From Blastococcus sp. URHD0036 (lineage in GTDB: Bacteria > Actinomycetota > Actinomycetes > Mycobacteriales > Geodermatophilaceae): 64,000 bases of DNA. Below, one piece after another: positions 1-8,537 of the stretch; within the stretch, counting starts at the first letter, position 1, and each line of letters begins with the position of its first letter. The notes under the pieces were generated by a model, which saw only the letters and a list, made by a program, of their open reading frames with translations, searched no databases and was not told the DNA's origin. The DNA lies in contig NZ_JNIK01000004.1 of the NCBI RefSeq assembly GCF_000701365.1, forward strand, positions 62,001 to 126,000. Reading direction: 5' to 3'. A program made the position numbers and the translations under genes.

Positions 1-1458
1 GAACCGGTCGACGTCGATCACGGCGAGGGCCGGCATCGTGCCGGCCGCGATGAGCCCGTCCAGCCGGGCCTCGGCGTAGCGGCGGTTGGGCAGGTGGGTG
101 AGCGGGTCCTCGTAGGCCTGCCGGCGCAGCTGACCGGCGGCGCGCTCGGTCTCCAGCAGGCTCTTGCGCCGTCCGAACAGCTCCACCCACCGGGTACGCC
201 GCTCGTCGACGCGGTCGAGCTCGTCGGACAGGTAGGCCTGCAGGTACGGCAGCGCCCGCCCGGCGTCGTCCAGCTCGGCGTGCAGCGTGCAGAGCTCGCG
301 CAGCGCCGCCCGGCGCAGCCGGGGGAGGCCGTGCTCGGTGGCCAGGGCCAGGGCCTTCGCCAGCTGCTCGTCGGCGTCCCGGCCGTCGCCCTGGCGGCGC
401 AGCGCGCGGCCGAGCGCGAGGAGGGCGGCGGCCAGCACGGCCCGGTCGCCGATGGCGCTGGAGATCCGGACGGCGGCCCGCAGCGGACCGGCCGCGGCGG
501 CGTGCTCGCCCAGGCCGACCAGCGCCCAGCCGTGCACCACCTGGGCGGCGACGACCGCGTTCCCGGCCTCGGGCGGGAGGAGCGCGAGCGCGTCCTCGGC
601 CAGTTGGCGCGCCTCGGCGAAGTGCGGGGCCGCCGACTCGGGCACGCCGTCGTCGAGCAGTCCCTCACCGAGCTCCGCGCACAGCTCGCCCAGCCGGCTC
701 GCCGCGCGGGCGACGAGGATGTCCGGGTCGCCGTCCTCGCTGCCGAGCAGCTCGGGGGCGGCCGCGGCGTCCAGCGCGGTCCGGTGTGCGCGGCGCTGGT
801 AGTCCAGCGCCAGCGGCATGAGCTCGAGGTCGGCGAGGACGCCGGCCAGCGTGGCCAGGGTGTCGACCAGCAGCGCCGACGGCGGCAGCGCCGGGTCGAG
901 CAGGCTGGCCGCCTCCACCGCCTCGTCCATCGCCGCGTCGATCCGCCGCGACAGCAGCTCGATGCGGGCGTGCCGGGCCAGCCCGGCGGCGCGCTGGAGG
1001 TCGTCGTCGGTCGCGTCGAAGGCGGCCTTGGCGGAGCGGACGAGGGCGATGGCCAGGGCCGCGCGCGAGGCGGGGTCGGACTGGCCCTCGCCGTCGGAGG
1101 GGTCGAGCAGCCCGGCGATGCCGGCGTGCAGGTCCAGCGGAGCGGCCGGCGGCTCGCCGGGCGGGGACTCGACGGGGTCGCCGACGAGGGTGAACCCCGC
1201 CATGCGCAGCCGGCGCACCAGCAGCTCGGCGCGCAGGGTGTCGGCCCAGGCGCGACCGAGGCTGGCGGCGGCCTCGGTGCCGGGCTCGTCGGGCGGTCCC
1301 GGGGGCGCCGCGTACGGCGAGGGGTCGCCCTCGAGGTCGGCGAGGAGTTCCTCGGCGTCGTCCAGCCGCCAGTCCGACAGGGCAGCGGTCACCCGGTGAT
1401 GCAGGGCTCCCGGTGGCACGAGCGCACTGTGCACGGCGTCGTCCTGGGAGTCACGCAT
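1..1458 (-). CDS. Helical-repeat GGDEF protein, C-terminus outside window
   Basis: Likely cytoplasmic diguanylate cyclase (two GTP to c-di-GMP) or a degenerate relative, cut by the window edge so that only the first 486 codons are present. Residues 1-440 are Ala/Leu-rich and helical, resembling tetratricopeptide repeats, with no membrane segment. The GGDEF fold begins at about residue 450 (EDPLTHLPNRR, then AVIDVDRF); the GGDEF signature and inhibitory site lie beyond the edge, so activity cannot be judged. ATG at 1458 is the first plausible start; I see no strong ribosome-binding site. It lies 71 bases downstream of a paralogue with the same architecture on the same strand, so the two look like a tandem duplication and probably an operon. 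Confidence 0.85.
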   Translation of the reverse strand, partial: MRDSQDDAVHSALVPPGALHHRVTAALSDWRLDDAEELLADLEGDPSPYAAPPGPPDEPGTEAAASLGRAWADTLRAELLVRRLRMAGFTLVGDPVESPPGEPPAAPLDLHAGIAGLLDPSDGEGQSDPASRAALAIALVRSAKAAFDATDDDLQRAAGLARHARIELLSRRIDAAMDEAVEAASLLDPALPPSALLVDTLATLAGVLADLELMPLALDYQRRAHRTALDAAAAPELLGSEDGDPDILVARAASRLGELCAELGEGLLDDGVPESAAPHFAEARQLAEDALALLPPEAGNAVVAAQVVHGWALVGLGEHAAAAGPLRAAVRISSAIGDRAVLAAALLALGRALRRQGDGRDADEQLAKALALATEHGLPRLRRAALRELCTLHAELDDAGRALPYLQAYLSDELDRVDERRTRWVELFGRRKSLLETERAAGQLRRQAYEDPLTHLPNRRYAEARLDGLIAAGTMPALAVIDVDRF

Positions 1459-1529
1459 CCGTCCGGGGGCGCGCCGAGCCGGATCGGGCGCGTCTCCCGT
1501 TTCGTCACAGGAGTCCCACGGGGACGCCG

Positions 1530-3215
1530 TCATGCGGTCTCACCGCCGGCGGCACCGGGCGCGCGCACGCGGTTGCGTCCCCCGCGCTTGGCGCTGAACA
1601 GGTGGAGGTCGGCGGTGTCGAACAGCGAGCGCCACCCCGACGGCACCGCGGCCTGCTCGGGGTCGCGGGGCGGCGCGGTCGCGACACCGATGCTGACCGT
1701 GACCGGCTCGGGCAGCTGCAGGTCGCCCCAGTCGGCGTCGGCCACGGCCGCCCGCAGCCGCTCCATCGCCAGCAGCGCCTGGCTCTCGGTGGCCTCCGGC
1801 AGCACCACGAGGAACTCGTCGCCGGCCCACCGGTACACCTCGTCCCCGCCGCGGCAGTGCTCGCGCAGCAGGTCGGCCACCCGGCGCAGCACCTCGTCCC
1901 CGTGCGAGTGGGAGGTGTCGTCGTTGACCTCCTTGAAGCGGTCGACGTCCACCACGGCCAGCGACATCGGCGCCTCGCCCAGCGGCATGCTGCCCAGCCG
2001 CCGCTCGGCGCTGCGCCGGTTCCCGAGCCCGGTGAGCGGGTCCTCCAGCGCGTAGGTGCGCAGGACGGCGGCCTGCCGCTCGGCCTCGCGCAGCCGGCTG
2101 CGGCGGACGAACATCTCTGCCCACAGCTCCCGGCTCCGGGCGTGCGCCCGTCCCGCCTCGGACCGGTAGGCCTCCAGCCAGTGCAGCGCCTCGGCCGGCC
2201 GGCCCTGGGCGGCGGTGGCCTGCCCCAGCTCCAGCAGGCACTGCCGGTAGCGGCGCCGGTCACCGGTCGCGGCGAAGGCGCCGGCGGCGTCGACCAGCAG
2301 GTCGGTGGCCTCCTCCGCGGAGCCGCCGCCCGTGCGGTCGCGGGACAGCCGCGCCAGCAGCCGGGCCAGGACCAGGTCGGTGTAGCCGCGCAGCCAGATC
2401 CCGTCGTCGCGATGCACGCGCCGGTGCACCCGGCGCAGCGGGCCGAGCGCGTCCTCGAGGTCGCCGGCGCAGGCCATCGCCCACGCCTGGACGACGTCGA
2501 GGAGGTCCTGGTCGGCGGGGTCGGGTTCGCGGTCGAGCTCCCGCGCCTCCGTGGCGCAGGCGAGCGCGACGGCGGCCAGCTCCGCGGCGCGCTGGTCCTG
2601 GCCGCGGCGGCGCTGGGTCTGGGCCAGCTCGACGTGCTGCTGGGCGCACAGCCGCAGCAGCTGCCACCGGTCGGCCACGTCGGGCAGGGCGGCGGCGATG
2701 CGGGAGCCCTGCAGCGCCTGCGCCACCGCCAGCTGCTCCAGGTCCAGGGCGCCCAGGGTCAGCGAGAGCCACAGGTGCGCCTGGTGGTGCGGGCGGCCGC
2801 GGCCGGTCCCCCCGGCGGTGGGACCCGCGGCCTCGGCGAGCAGGCTGGCGTCGACGGCGAGCAGCATCGCGGCGTCGACGTGGTCGGCGGTGGCCTCCAC
2901 GTGCGCGAGGTAGGCGAGCGTGAGGGCCGTCGTCGCGGTGGGCGGGCAGCCGCCGAGGGCGGTCCGGGCGGCACCGACGGCCGCGGTGGCGGCGTCGGGA
3001 TCGGCGTCGATGAGGGCGCGACGGGCGTCGAACGCGTGCCGCCAGGCGACCCACGCGGGGTCGGTCGCAGAGTGGAGGAGGTCGGCGAGGTCGTCGTGCT
3101 CCCGGGCGAAGGACGGCGGGTCGACGGGGTCGCTTGCGGCCAGGAGACGCCAGAGCGCAGCATCCAGATCACGCTCCGTGACGCGGATGGTGCCGGGGAT
3201 GACGCATCCCTCCAC
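1530..3215 (-). CDS. Helical-repeat GGDEF diguanylate cyclase
   Basis: Probable soluble diguanylate cyclase of 561 residues. A long helical, TPR-like sensory region (about 1-375) is followed by a complete GGDEF domain (about 380-555: EDPLTGLGNRR, AVVDVDRFKEVND, signature AGDEF at 464-468). The first Gly of GGDEF is Ala, a change found in some active cyclases. An RxxD inhibitory site (RGGD) lies five residues upstream at the canonical spacing, so product feedback is plausible. The start is GTG at 3215; no good alternative start or Shine-Dalgarno is visible, so the N-terminus is uncertain. It is divergent from pheA and upstream of its tandem paralogue. The helical part presumably binds a partner or ligand, which I cannot name. 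Confidence 0.88.
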   Translation of the reverse strand: MEGCVIPGTIRVTERDLDAALWRLLAASDPVDPPSFAREHDDLADLLHSATDPAWVAWRHAFDARRALIDADPDAATAAVGAARTALGGCPPTATTALTLAYLAHVEATADHVDAAMLLAVDASLLAEAAGPTAGGTGRGRPHHQAHLWLSLTLGALDLEQLAVAQALQGSRIAAALPDVADRWQLLRLCAQQHVELAQTQRRRGQDQRAAELAAVALACATEARELDREPDPADQDLLDVVQAWAMACAGDLEDALGPLRRVHRRVHRDDGIWLRGYTDLVLARLLARLSRDRTGGGSAEEATDLLVDAAGAFAATGDRRRYRQCLLELGQATAAQGRPAEALHWLEAYRSEAGRAHARSRELWAEMFVRRSRLREAERQAAVLRTYALEDPLTGLGNRRSAERRLGSMPLGEAPMSLAVVDVDRFKEVNDDTSHSHGDEVLRRVADLLREHCRGGDEVYRWAGDEFLVVLPEATESQALLAMERLRAAVADADWGDLQLPEPVTVSIGVATAPPRDPEQAAVPSGWRSLFDTADLHLFSAKRGGRNRVRAPGAAGGETA

Positions 3216-3221
3216 TCGACG

Positions 3222-3236
3222 GGCCGGAGTCCGGCC
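3222..3236. promoter_or_regulatory. Small palindrome beside GGDEF start
   Basis: GGCCGGA-G-TCCGGCC is a perfect 7-bp inverted repeat a few bases upstream of the GTG start of the minus-strand GGDEF gene. It could be an operator; in DNA this GC-rich, chance is also possible. Confidence 0.3.
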
Positions 3237-3278
3237 ACCGCGACGACTGCTGCGGTGCGACGGCGAGGCGGTTCCCCC

Positions 3279-3301
3279 GGGGTGGACGTCCCGTCCACCC
3301 C
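3279..3301. promoter_or_regulatory. Perfect 10-bp inverted repeat over the pheA -35 region
   Basis: GGGGTGGACG-TCC-CGTCCACCCC lies in the divergent gap between the GGDEF gene and pheA, ending nine bases before the pheA -10 box. Its position over the expected -35 region suggests a regulator site rather than a terminator. The regulator is unknown. Confidence 0.45.
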
Positions 3302-3309
3302 GCCCGCAC

Positions 3310-3315
3310 TACCCT
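3310..3315 (+). promoter_or_regulatory. -10 box of pheA, leaderless
   Basis: TACCCT ends six bases before the ATG at 3322, the spacing expected when transcription starts on the initiation codon. No Shine-Dalgarno precedes this ATG. Confidence 0.55.
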
Positions 3316-3321
3316 CACCGG

Positions 3322-4296
3322 ATGCCCGCGATGCCCATGGACGCCGCGTCTCCCGACGCGAGGCCGACCAGCACGTCTCCGACGCGGTTCGCCTACCTGG
3401 GGCCCGAGGGTACCTTCGCCGAAGCCGCGCTGAGCAGGGCAGTCGGGGACTCGGCGCCGCGTTCGCCGCGCCCGACGGTGGCCGCCGCGCTGGCCGCGGT
3501 CCGGGCCGGGGAGGTCGACGCCGCGCTGGTGCCCTTCGAGAACAGCATCGAGGGCTCGGTGCCCGCGACCATGGACGGCCTCGCCGACGGTGCGCCGCTG
3601 CTGATCACCCGCGAGGTGTTCCTCGAGCCCACCTTCGTGCTGGCCGCGCGCCCGGGGACGGCGCTCCCGGACGTCCGCTCCGTGGCCAGCCACCCGCACG
3701 CGCTGGCCCAGGTCGCGCGGTGGCTGGCCGAGCACCTGCCCGGGCTCGCGCCGCAGTCGGAGACCTCGACCGCCGGGTCGGCCGAGGCGGTCGCCGGTGG
3801 GCGGTACGACGCCGCGGTGTGCGCGCCGATCGCCGCCCAGCGCTACGGGCTGGTCCCGCTCGCCGAGGACATCGCCGACCACCGCGGCGCGGTGACCCGC
3901 TTCGTGCTGGTCGCCCCGCCGGGACCGCTGCCGGCGGCCACCGGCAACGACAAGACCTCGCTGGTGGCGGTCGTGTCGGACCGCACCGGCGCCCTGCTCG
4001 ACGTGCTCCGCGAGTTCGCGGCCCGCGGGATCAGCCTGACCCGGATCGAGTCGCGCCCCACCCGCGAGCGCCGCTGGGTCTACTCGTTCTCCCTCGACTG
4101 CGAGGGGCACGTCGCCGAGGCCCGCGTGGGGGAGACCCTGGCGGCGCTGCACCGGGTCTGCGACGACGTCCGCTTCCTCGGCTCCTACCCGCGCTCGGAC
4201 GAGCGGGAGAACCGGCCGGTCGCCGAGGACGCCACCGACGACGCGTTCACCGACGCCGACGCCTGGCTCTCCCGGGTGCGTGCCGGCGACCTCTGA
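3322..4296 (+). CDS. pheA: Prephenate dehydratase
   Basis: Converts prephenate to phenylpyruvate in phenylalanine biosynthesis. The 324-residue protein has the monofunctional architecture: a dehydratase domain (about 15-195, beginning YLGPEGTFAEAAL and containing FENSIEGSV and the TRF motif in GAVTRFVLV) followed by an ACT domain (about 210-295, with the ESRP phenylalanine-binding motif) that gives allosteric inhibition by phenylalanine. ATG at 3322 is chosen because TACCCT lies six bases upstream, fitting leaderless expression; in-frame ATGs at 3331 and 3337 are alternatives. The last 112 bases overlap the 3' end of the MMPL gene on the other strand. Confidence 0.95.
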   Translation: MPAMPMDAASPDARPTSTSPTRFAYLGPEGTFAEAALSRAVGDSAPRSPRPTVAAALAAVRAGEVDAALVPFENSIEGSVPATMDGLADGAPLLITREVFLEPTFVLAARPGTALPDVRSVASHPHALAQVARWLAEHLPGLAPQSETSTAGSAEAVAGGRYDAAVCAPIAAQRYGLVPLAEDIADHRGAVTRFVLVAPPGPLPAATGNDKTSLVAVVSDRTGALLDVLREFAARGISLTRIESRPTRERRWVYSFSLDCEGHVAEARVGETLAALHRVCDDVRFLGSYPRSDERENRPVAEDATDDAFTDADAWLSRVRAGDL

Positions 4297-6368
4297 GCTG
4301 GTCCGCGGCCCAGCCCGCTGGGCCACCAGACGCGGTCGCCGATCAGGTGGACGGCCGCGGGCACCATCAGCGTCCGGACGACGAAGGTGTCGAGCAGGAC
4401 GCCGAAGCCGACCAGGAACCCCAGCTGGATGAGGATCACCAGGGGCAGCACGGTCAGCGCGCCGAACGTCGCGGCGAGCACCAGGCCGGCGCTGGTGATG
4501 ACCCCGCCGGTGACGGCCAGCGCGCCCAGGACGCCGTCACGCGTCCCGTGCCGCAGCGACTCCTCCCGCGCCCGGGTCATGAGGAAGATGTTGTAGTCGA
4601 TCCCCAGCGCGACGAGGAACACGAACCCGATGAGCAGCACCTGCGGGTCGCTGCTGGGGAAGCCGAACAGCGGGTCGAACACCAGGGCGGCGACGCCGAC
4701 GGTCGCGAGCACGCTGAGCGCCACCGTGGCCACCAGCAGCAGCGGGGCGACGAGGGCCCGGAGCAAGAGCGCCAGCACGATCGTGATGACCAGCAGCACC
4801 AGCGGCACGATCACCGCCAGGTCGCGGGCGGCGGTGTCCTGGGTGTCGAGGTCCTGCGCGGTCGAGCCGCCGACCAGCGCCTCCGGGTCGACCTCGCGCA
4901 CCGTCGTCCGCAGCTCGGCGACGGTCTCCTGCGCCCGGGTGCTGTCGGGGGCGTCGGTGAGGGTGGCGTCGAGCCGGACCAGTCCGTCGACCACGGTCGG
5001 CGCGTCGCCCGGCTGCGCACTGAACGGCTCGACCCCGCCCACGCCGTCGAGCCCGGCCGCGGCCGCGGCGACCGCCTCCCAGTCCTCGACGGGGGTGACG
5101 ACCGTCGCCGGGCTGGAGGCGCCGGCGTCGTAGTGCCGGGCCAGCGCGACCTGGCCCTCGCCGGAGGGTGATCCGCCGCGCACGGCGTCGGACAGGGGGA
5201 TGCCCTCGGCGTCGAAGGCCGGCGCGAACGCCGCGAGGACGACGAGCAGCCCGACGCTGCCCAGCAGCGCCCGGCCCGGCCGGCGGCCGACGCTCCCGGC
5301 CACCCGCTCCCAGCCCCGGCCGTGCGGGTGCTCGCTGCCGAAGCGCGGGCGGAACGGCCAGAACGCCGCCCGGCCGAGCAGGACGAGCACCGCGGGCAGG
5401 AACGTGAGCGCGGCGACCATCGCCAGGGCGATCCCCACCGCGGAGATCGGCCCCAGCCCGCGGTTGGACCCCAGGTCGGAGAAGAGCAGGCACAGGACGC
5501 CGAGGACGACGGTGGCCGCCGACGCGGCGATCGGCTCCCAGGACTGCCGCAGCGCCACCCGCATGGCACTCGCCGGGGACTGCTCGCGGCGCAGCTCCTC
5601 GCGGTACCGGGCGACCAGCAGCAGGCCGTAGTCGGTGGCTGCCCCGACGACGAGGATCGACGCGATGCCCTGGCTCTGGCCGTTCACCTCGATCCAGCCC
5701 CGCTCGGCCAGCAGGTAGGCCACCGCGAGCGCCGCGACCAGCGCCAGGCCCGCGGTGAGGATGACGAGGAACGGCAGGAGGGGGCTGCGGTAGACGACGA
5801 GCAGGATGACGAGGACCACCCCGAAGGCCGCGAGCAGCAGGAGCCCGTCGATGCCCGAGAAGCCCGCGGCGAAGTCGTTGAAGAGGGCGCCCGGGCCGGT
5901 GACGTACTCCGTGGTCCCCGCCACGCCGGGCAGCGCGCGCAGGTCGTCGATCACCGGGGCGAGGGCGTCGCCGAGGTCGGGGCTGAACGGCAGGACCGCC
6001 TGCACCGCCTCGCCGTCCTCGGAAGGGATGGGCGGGGAGGCCGTGCCGTTGAGGGCGCCCGCCTCCTCGGCGACCGCGACGGCGTCGTCGACCCGGGTGG
6101 CGATCTGGGTGAGGGCGGCCGGGTCGAGCGGACCGTCGTCGCTCTCCCACAGCAGGACGACCGGCAGGGAACGCTCGGTGTCGAACTCCCGCAGCAGCTC
6201 CGAGACCCGCGTGGACTCGGCGCTGTCGGGCAGGAAGGCCGCGGAGTCGTTGGTCTGCACGTCGCCGAGCCGGCCGCCCAGCGAGCCGAGCGGGGCCGAC
6301 AGGGCGATCCACGCCAGGACGACGAGGGCCGGCAGCAACCAGCGGGCGACGGAGGTCCTGCGGGGCAT
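4185..6368 (-). CDS. MMPL-family RND transporter
   Basis: Inner-membrane exporter of the MMPL/RND superfamily, about 727 residues. A first membrane helix (about 10-30) precedes an extracellular domain, a five-helix bundle (about 165-340), a second extracellular domain, and a second bundle (about 520-690), the usual duplicated layout. Substrate unknown; relatives export lipids or drugs. The ATG at 6368 has GAGGG about nine bases upstream; a GTG directly before it is an alternative. The last 30-40 residues are encoded antisense to the end of pheA and look non-native (Ser/Ala-rich), so the true conserved end is near ...DRVWWPS. Divergent from a MarR gene with a palindrome between them, so MarR control is likely. 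Confidence 0.9.
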   Translation of the reverse strand: MPRRTSVARWLLPALVVLAWIALSAPLGSLGGRLGDVQTNDSAAFLPDSAESTRVSELLREFDTERSLPVVLLWESDDGPLDPAALTQIATRVDDAVAVAEEAGALNGTASPPIPSEDGEAVQAVLPFSPDLGDALAPVIDDLRALPGVAGTTEYVTGPGALFNDFAAGFSGIDGLLLLAAFGVVLVILLVVYRSPLLPFLVILTAGLALVAALAVAYLLAERGWIEVNGQSQGIASILVVGAATDYGLLLVARYREELRREQSPASAMRVALRQSWEPIAASAATVVLGVLCLLFSDLGSNRGLGPISAVGIALAMVAALTFLPAVLVLLGRAAFWPFRPRFGSEHPHGRGWERVAGSVGRRPGRALLGSVGLLVVLAAFAPAFDAEGIPLSDAVRGGSPSGEGQVALARHYDAGASSPATVVTPVEDWEAVAAAAAGLDGVGGVEPFSAQPGDAPTVVDGLVRLDATLTDAPDSTRAQETVAELRTTVREVDPEALVGGSTAQDLDTQDTAARDLAVIVPLVLLVITIVLALLLRALVAPLLLVATVALSVLATVGVAALVFDPLFGFPSSDPQVLLIGFVFLVALGIDYNIFLMTRAREESLRHGTRDGVLGALAVTGGVITSAGLVLAATFGALTVLPLVILIQLGFLVGFGVLLDTFVVRTLMVPAAVHLIGDRVWWPSGLGRGPAQRSPARTRESQASASVNASSVASSATGRFSRSSERG

Positions 6369-6393
6369 CACGATTTCCCTCGAACGGCGATAG

Positions 6394-6408
6394 TCTCGAT
6401 CTTCGAGA
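6394..6408. promoter_or_regulatory. Putative MarR operator
   Basis: TCTCGA-TCT-TCGAGA is a perfect 6-bp inverted repeat with 3-bp spacer, centred between the divergent MMPL and MarR starts (25 and 43 bases away). MarR proteins typically bind such dyads in the shared promoter gap, repressing both genes. Confidence 0.6.
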
Positions 6409-6451
6409 GATCAGGGTAGTTCGGATGTAGCGGTCGGACGGAGGCGGTGCG

Positions 6452-6934
6452 ATGGACGGTCAGCCGGCACAGGACCCGGCAACGGCCGCCCGCCGGGAGG
6501 TCGGCCTGCTGCTGCGCCGGCTGACCGTCGAGCTCGACGCCGTCAGCTCCCGGTTCGCGCTCGCTCACGGGCTCAACCGCACCGATGTGCGCGCCCTGGT
6601 CGCCGTCATGGACGCTGCCCGGCGCGGCGAGGCGCTGTCGGCGGGCGGGCTCGGCGCGGCGGTGGACCTGCGGTCGGCCTCGGTGACCGCGCTCGTGGAC
6701 CGGCTGGAGCGGGTCGGTCACCTGCGCCGGGTCCGCGACCCCGGGGACCGGCGCCGGGTGACGCTGGAGATGTCGGAGTCCGCGACGGCCGCGGGTGCGG
6801 AGCACTTCGGGGGCCTCGCCCGCGACCTGGTCGAGGCGATGCGCGACTACAGCGACGACGAGATCGCCGTCGTCGCCCGGTTCCTCACCGACATGACCGA
6901 GGTCGCCGCCCGGCACGCCCGGGCCGCGGAGTGA
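6452..6934 (+). CDS. MarR-family transcriptional regulator
   Basis: Winged-helix regulator of 160 residues, the usual MarR size. The central part (about 45-110) carries the helix-turn-helix and the beta wing, recognisable as RSASVTALVDRLERVGHLRR followed by DPGDRRRVTLEMSE. ATG at 6452 is supported by GGAGG about ten bases upstream. It probably represses itself and the divergent MMPL exporter through the palindrome at 6394-6408, with a small phenolic or xenobiotic ligand relieving repression; the ligand is unknown. Confidence 0.92.
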   Translation: MDGQPAQDPATAARREVGLLLRRLTVELDAVSSRFALAHGLNRTDVRALVAVMDAARRGEALSAGGLGAAVDLRSASVTALVDRLERVGHLRRVRDPGDRRRVTLEMSESATAAGAEHFGGLARDLVEAMRDYSDDEIAVVARFLTDMTEVAARHARAAE

Positions 6935-7049
6935 CCCGGCTGGTCACCCAGCCGTCGCCTGCGGGTCGTCCGCGGCTCCGCTGACGGCAACCCGGCCCAC
7001 GGAGGGTGGCGGGCGCACCTCGCCGTCCACCTCTGGAGTGCCGCAGAAC

Positions 7050-8486
7050 ATGACCACCACCGAGCCGAACCGCCCGCCCGCCCCGGTCAGCCGCCGCTCG
7101 TTCCTCTCCCGCTCGGCGGTCGCCGGCCTGGGCGTCGCCCTCGTCGGCAGCGTCGACCAGATCTTCGGCGCCACCCCCGCGTCCGCCGCGCCCGGTGGGC
7201 AGCCGGGCCGCCCGGTCGGGTACGGCGAGCTGGTCCCCGACCCGCGCGGGCTGCTCTCCCTGCCGCCCGGTTTCAGCTACACCGTCGTCTCCCACGCCGG
7301 CGAGACCCGGCTGGAGAGCGGCGAGTTCTCCCCGTCCGACCCCGACGGCACCGCGGCGTTCGCCCGTCCCCGCGGCCAGGGTGCCGTGCTCGTCCAGAAC
7401 CACGAGATCAACGGGACCGAGCCGTTCCCGGTGCCGGCGCTGGCCGGCTTCACCTACGACGCGAACGCCGGCGGCGGCACCACCACGCTCGAGGTCGACC
7501 AGCACGGCAACCGGATCGGCGAGTACGTCAGCCTGGCCGGCACCCAGACCAACTGCGCGGGTGGCCGCACCCCCTGGAACACCTGGCTGACCTGCGAGGA
7601 GACCGAGGACCTCAAGGGCAAGGCGGGCTCGCGCGGCGCTCTGCTCCAGGACCACGGCTACGTGTTCGAGGTCGACCCCCACGACCGCAACGCCAACCGC
7701 GACCCGCAGCCGATCAAGGCGCTCGGCCGGTTCGCGCACGAGGCCGTCGTCGTCAACCCCGACACCTTCGAGCTCTACCTGACCGAGGACGCGAGCAACC
7801 CGAACGGCCTGCTCTACCGCTACACCCCTCCGGCATCGGCGCGGCCGCTGGGCAAGGGCTCCCTGAAGCGGCTCGGCCCCACGGACGGCACGCTCGAGGC
7901 GATGCGTGCCACCACGGGCACCGGCACGCACGTCCCCGACCTGTCGGTCGCCCGGCTCGGTGACGTGTACCGCCTCGAGTGGGTAGCCGTGCCGGACCGG
8001 GACGCCCGGACGCTGTCCACCCGCAAGCAGGCCTACGCCCAGCCGATCACCCGCAGCCGCAAGCTCGAGGGGATGTGGTGGGGCGACGGCGGGGCGTACG
8101 TCGTCGCCTCGTTCGCCCGCACCTCCGACGGCAGCGCGGCCCAGCACGACGGGCAGGTGTGGTTCCTCGACCCGGTGGCGCAGACGATCACGCTGCAGCT
8201 GCTGTTCGCGTACACGCCGGGTGACCAGGACAGCGACCCCGACGGCCCGGACAACATCACCGTCTCGCCGTACGGCGGGATCATCCTGGCCGAGGACGGC
8301 GAAGGGGCCCAGCACCTGCTCGGTGCCAACTCCGACGGGAAGACGTTCTTCCTCGCCCGCAACGAGGTGAGCGAGTCCGAGTTCGCCGGACCGACCTTCG
8401 CCCCGGACCGCAAGGTGCTGTTCGCCGCCATCCAGGAGGACGGCTACACCTTCGCCATCCAGGGGCCCTTCACCCGCCAGCACTGA
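7050..8486 (+). CDS. Secreted PhoX-like phosphatase (DUF839)
   Basis: Probable exported phosphatase of the PhoX/DUF839 family, 478 residues. The N-terminus has a Tat signal (SRRSFLS, Arg15-Arg16, hydrophobic stretch, cleavage near ATPASAAP), fitting a cofactor-loaded protein exported folded; PhoX enzymes hold an Fe/Ca cluster. Family motifs are visible: LVQNHE, GTQTNCAGGRTPWNTWLTCEE with the conserved Cys, FAHEAVVV and a late ILAEDG. ATG at 7050 gives a normal Tat peptide and has GGAG 11 bases upstream; a GTG at 7038 would add four residues. It ends at a strong hairpin shared with the convergent GroES-like gene. Substrate is inferred from family. Confidence 0.88.
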   Translation: MTTTEPNRPPAPVSRRSFLSRSAVAGLGVALVGSVDQIFGATPASAAPGGQPGRPVGYGELVPDPRGLLSLPPGFSYTVVSHAGETRLESGEFSPSDPDGTAAFARPRGQGAVLVQNHEINGTEPFPVPALAGFTYDANAGGGTTTLEVDQHGNRIGEYVSLAGTQTNCAGGRTPWNTWLTCEETEDLKGKAGSRGALLQDHGYVFEVDPHDRNANRDPQPIKALGRFAHEAVVVNPDTFELYLTEDASNPNGLLYRYTPPASARPLGKGSLKRLGPTDGTLEAMRATTGTGTHVPDLSVARLGDVYRLEWVAVPDRDARTLSTRKQAYAQPITRSRKLEGMWWGDGGAYVVASFARTSDGSAAQHDGQVWFLDPVAQTITLQLLFAYTPGDQDSDPDGPDNITVSPYGGIILAEDGEGAQHLLGANSDGKTFFLARNEVSESEFAGPTFAPDRKVLFAAIQEDGYTFAIQGPFTRQH

Positions 8487-8492
8487 TCCCCA

Positions 8493-8528
8493 CCGCCGCC
8501 CCCGCGCCCCTCGGTGCGGGGGCGGCGG
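8493..8528. terminator. 13-bp GC hairpin between convergent genes
   Basis: CCGCCGCCCCCGC pairs perfectly with 8516-8528 across a 10-base loop, seven bases after the PhoX-like stop. There is no U-tract. It can act in both directions, ending the PhoX-like gene and the GroES-like gene (stop at 8538). Confidence 0.65.
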
Positions 8529-8537
8529 CGTGCCCGG

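Noticed and set aside
1413-5171. A 1252-codon open frame on the plus strand, and several other frames over 500 codons (for example 27759-31655)
   Set aside because: They run antisense or out of frame to well-supported genes (GGDEF, pheA, MMPL; serine hydrolase, hup, EAL). Their translations are Arg/Pro/Gly-rich low complexity; stop codons are simply rare at this GC content.
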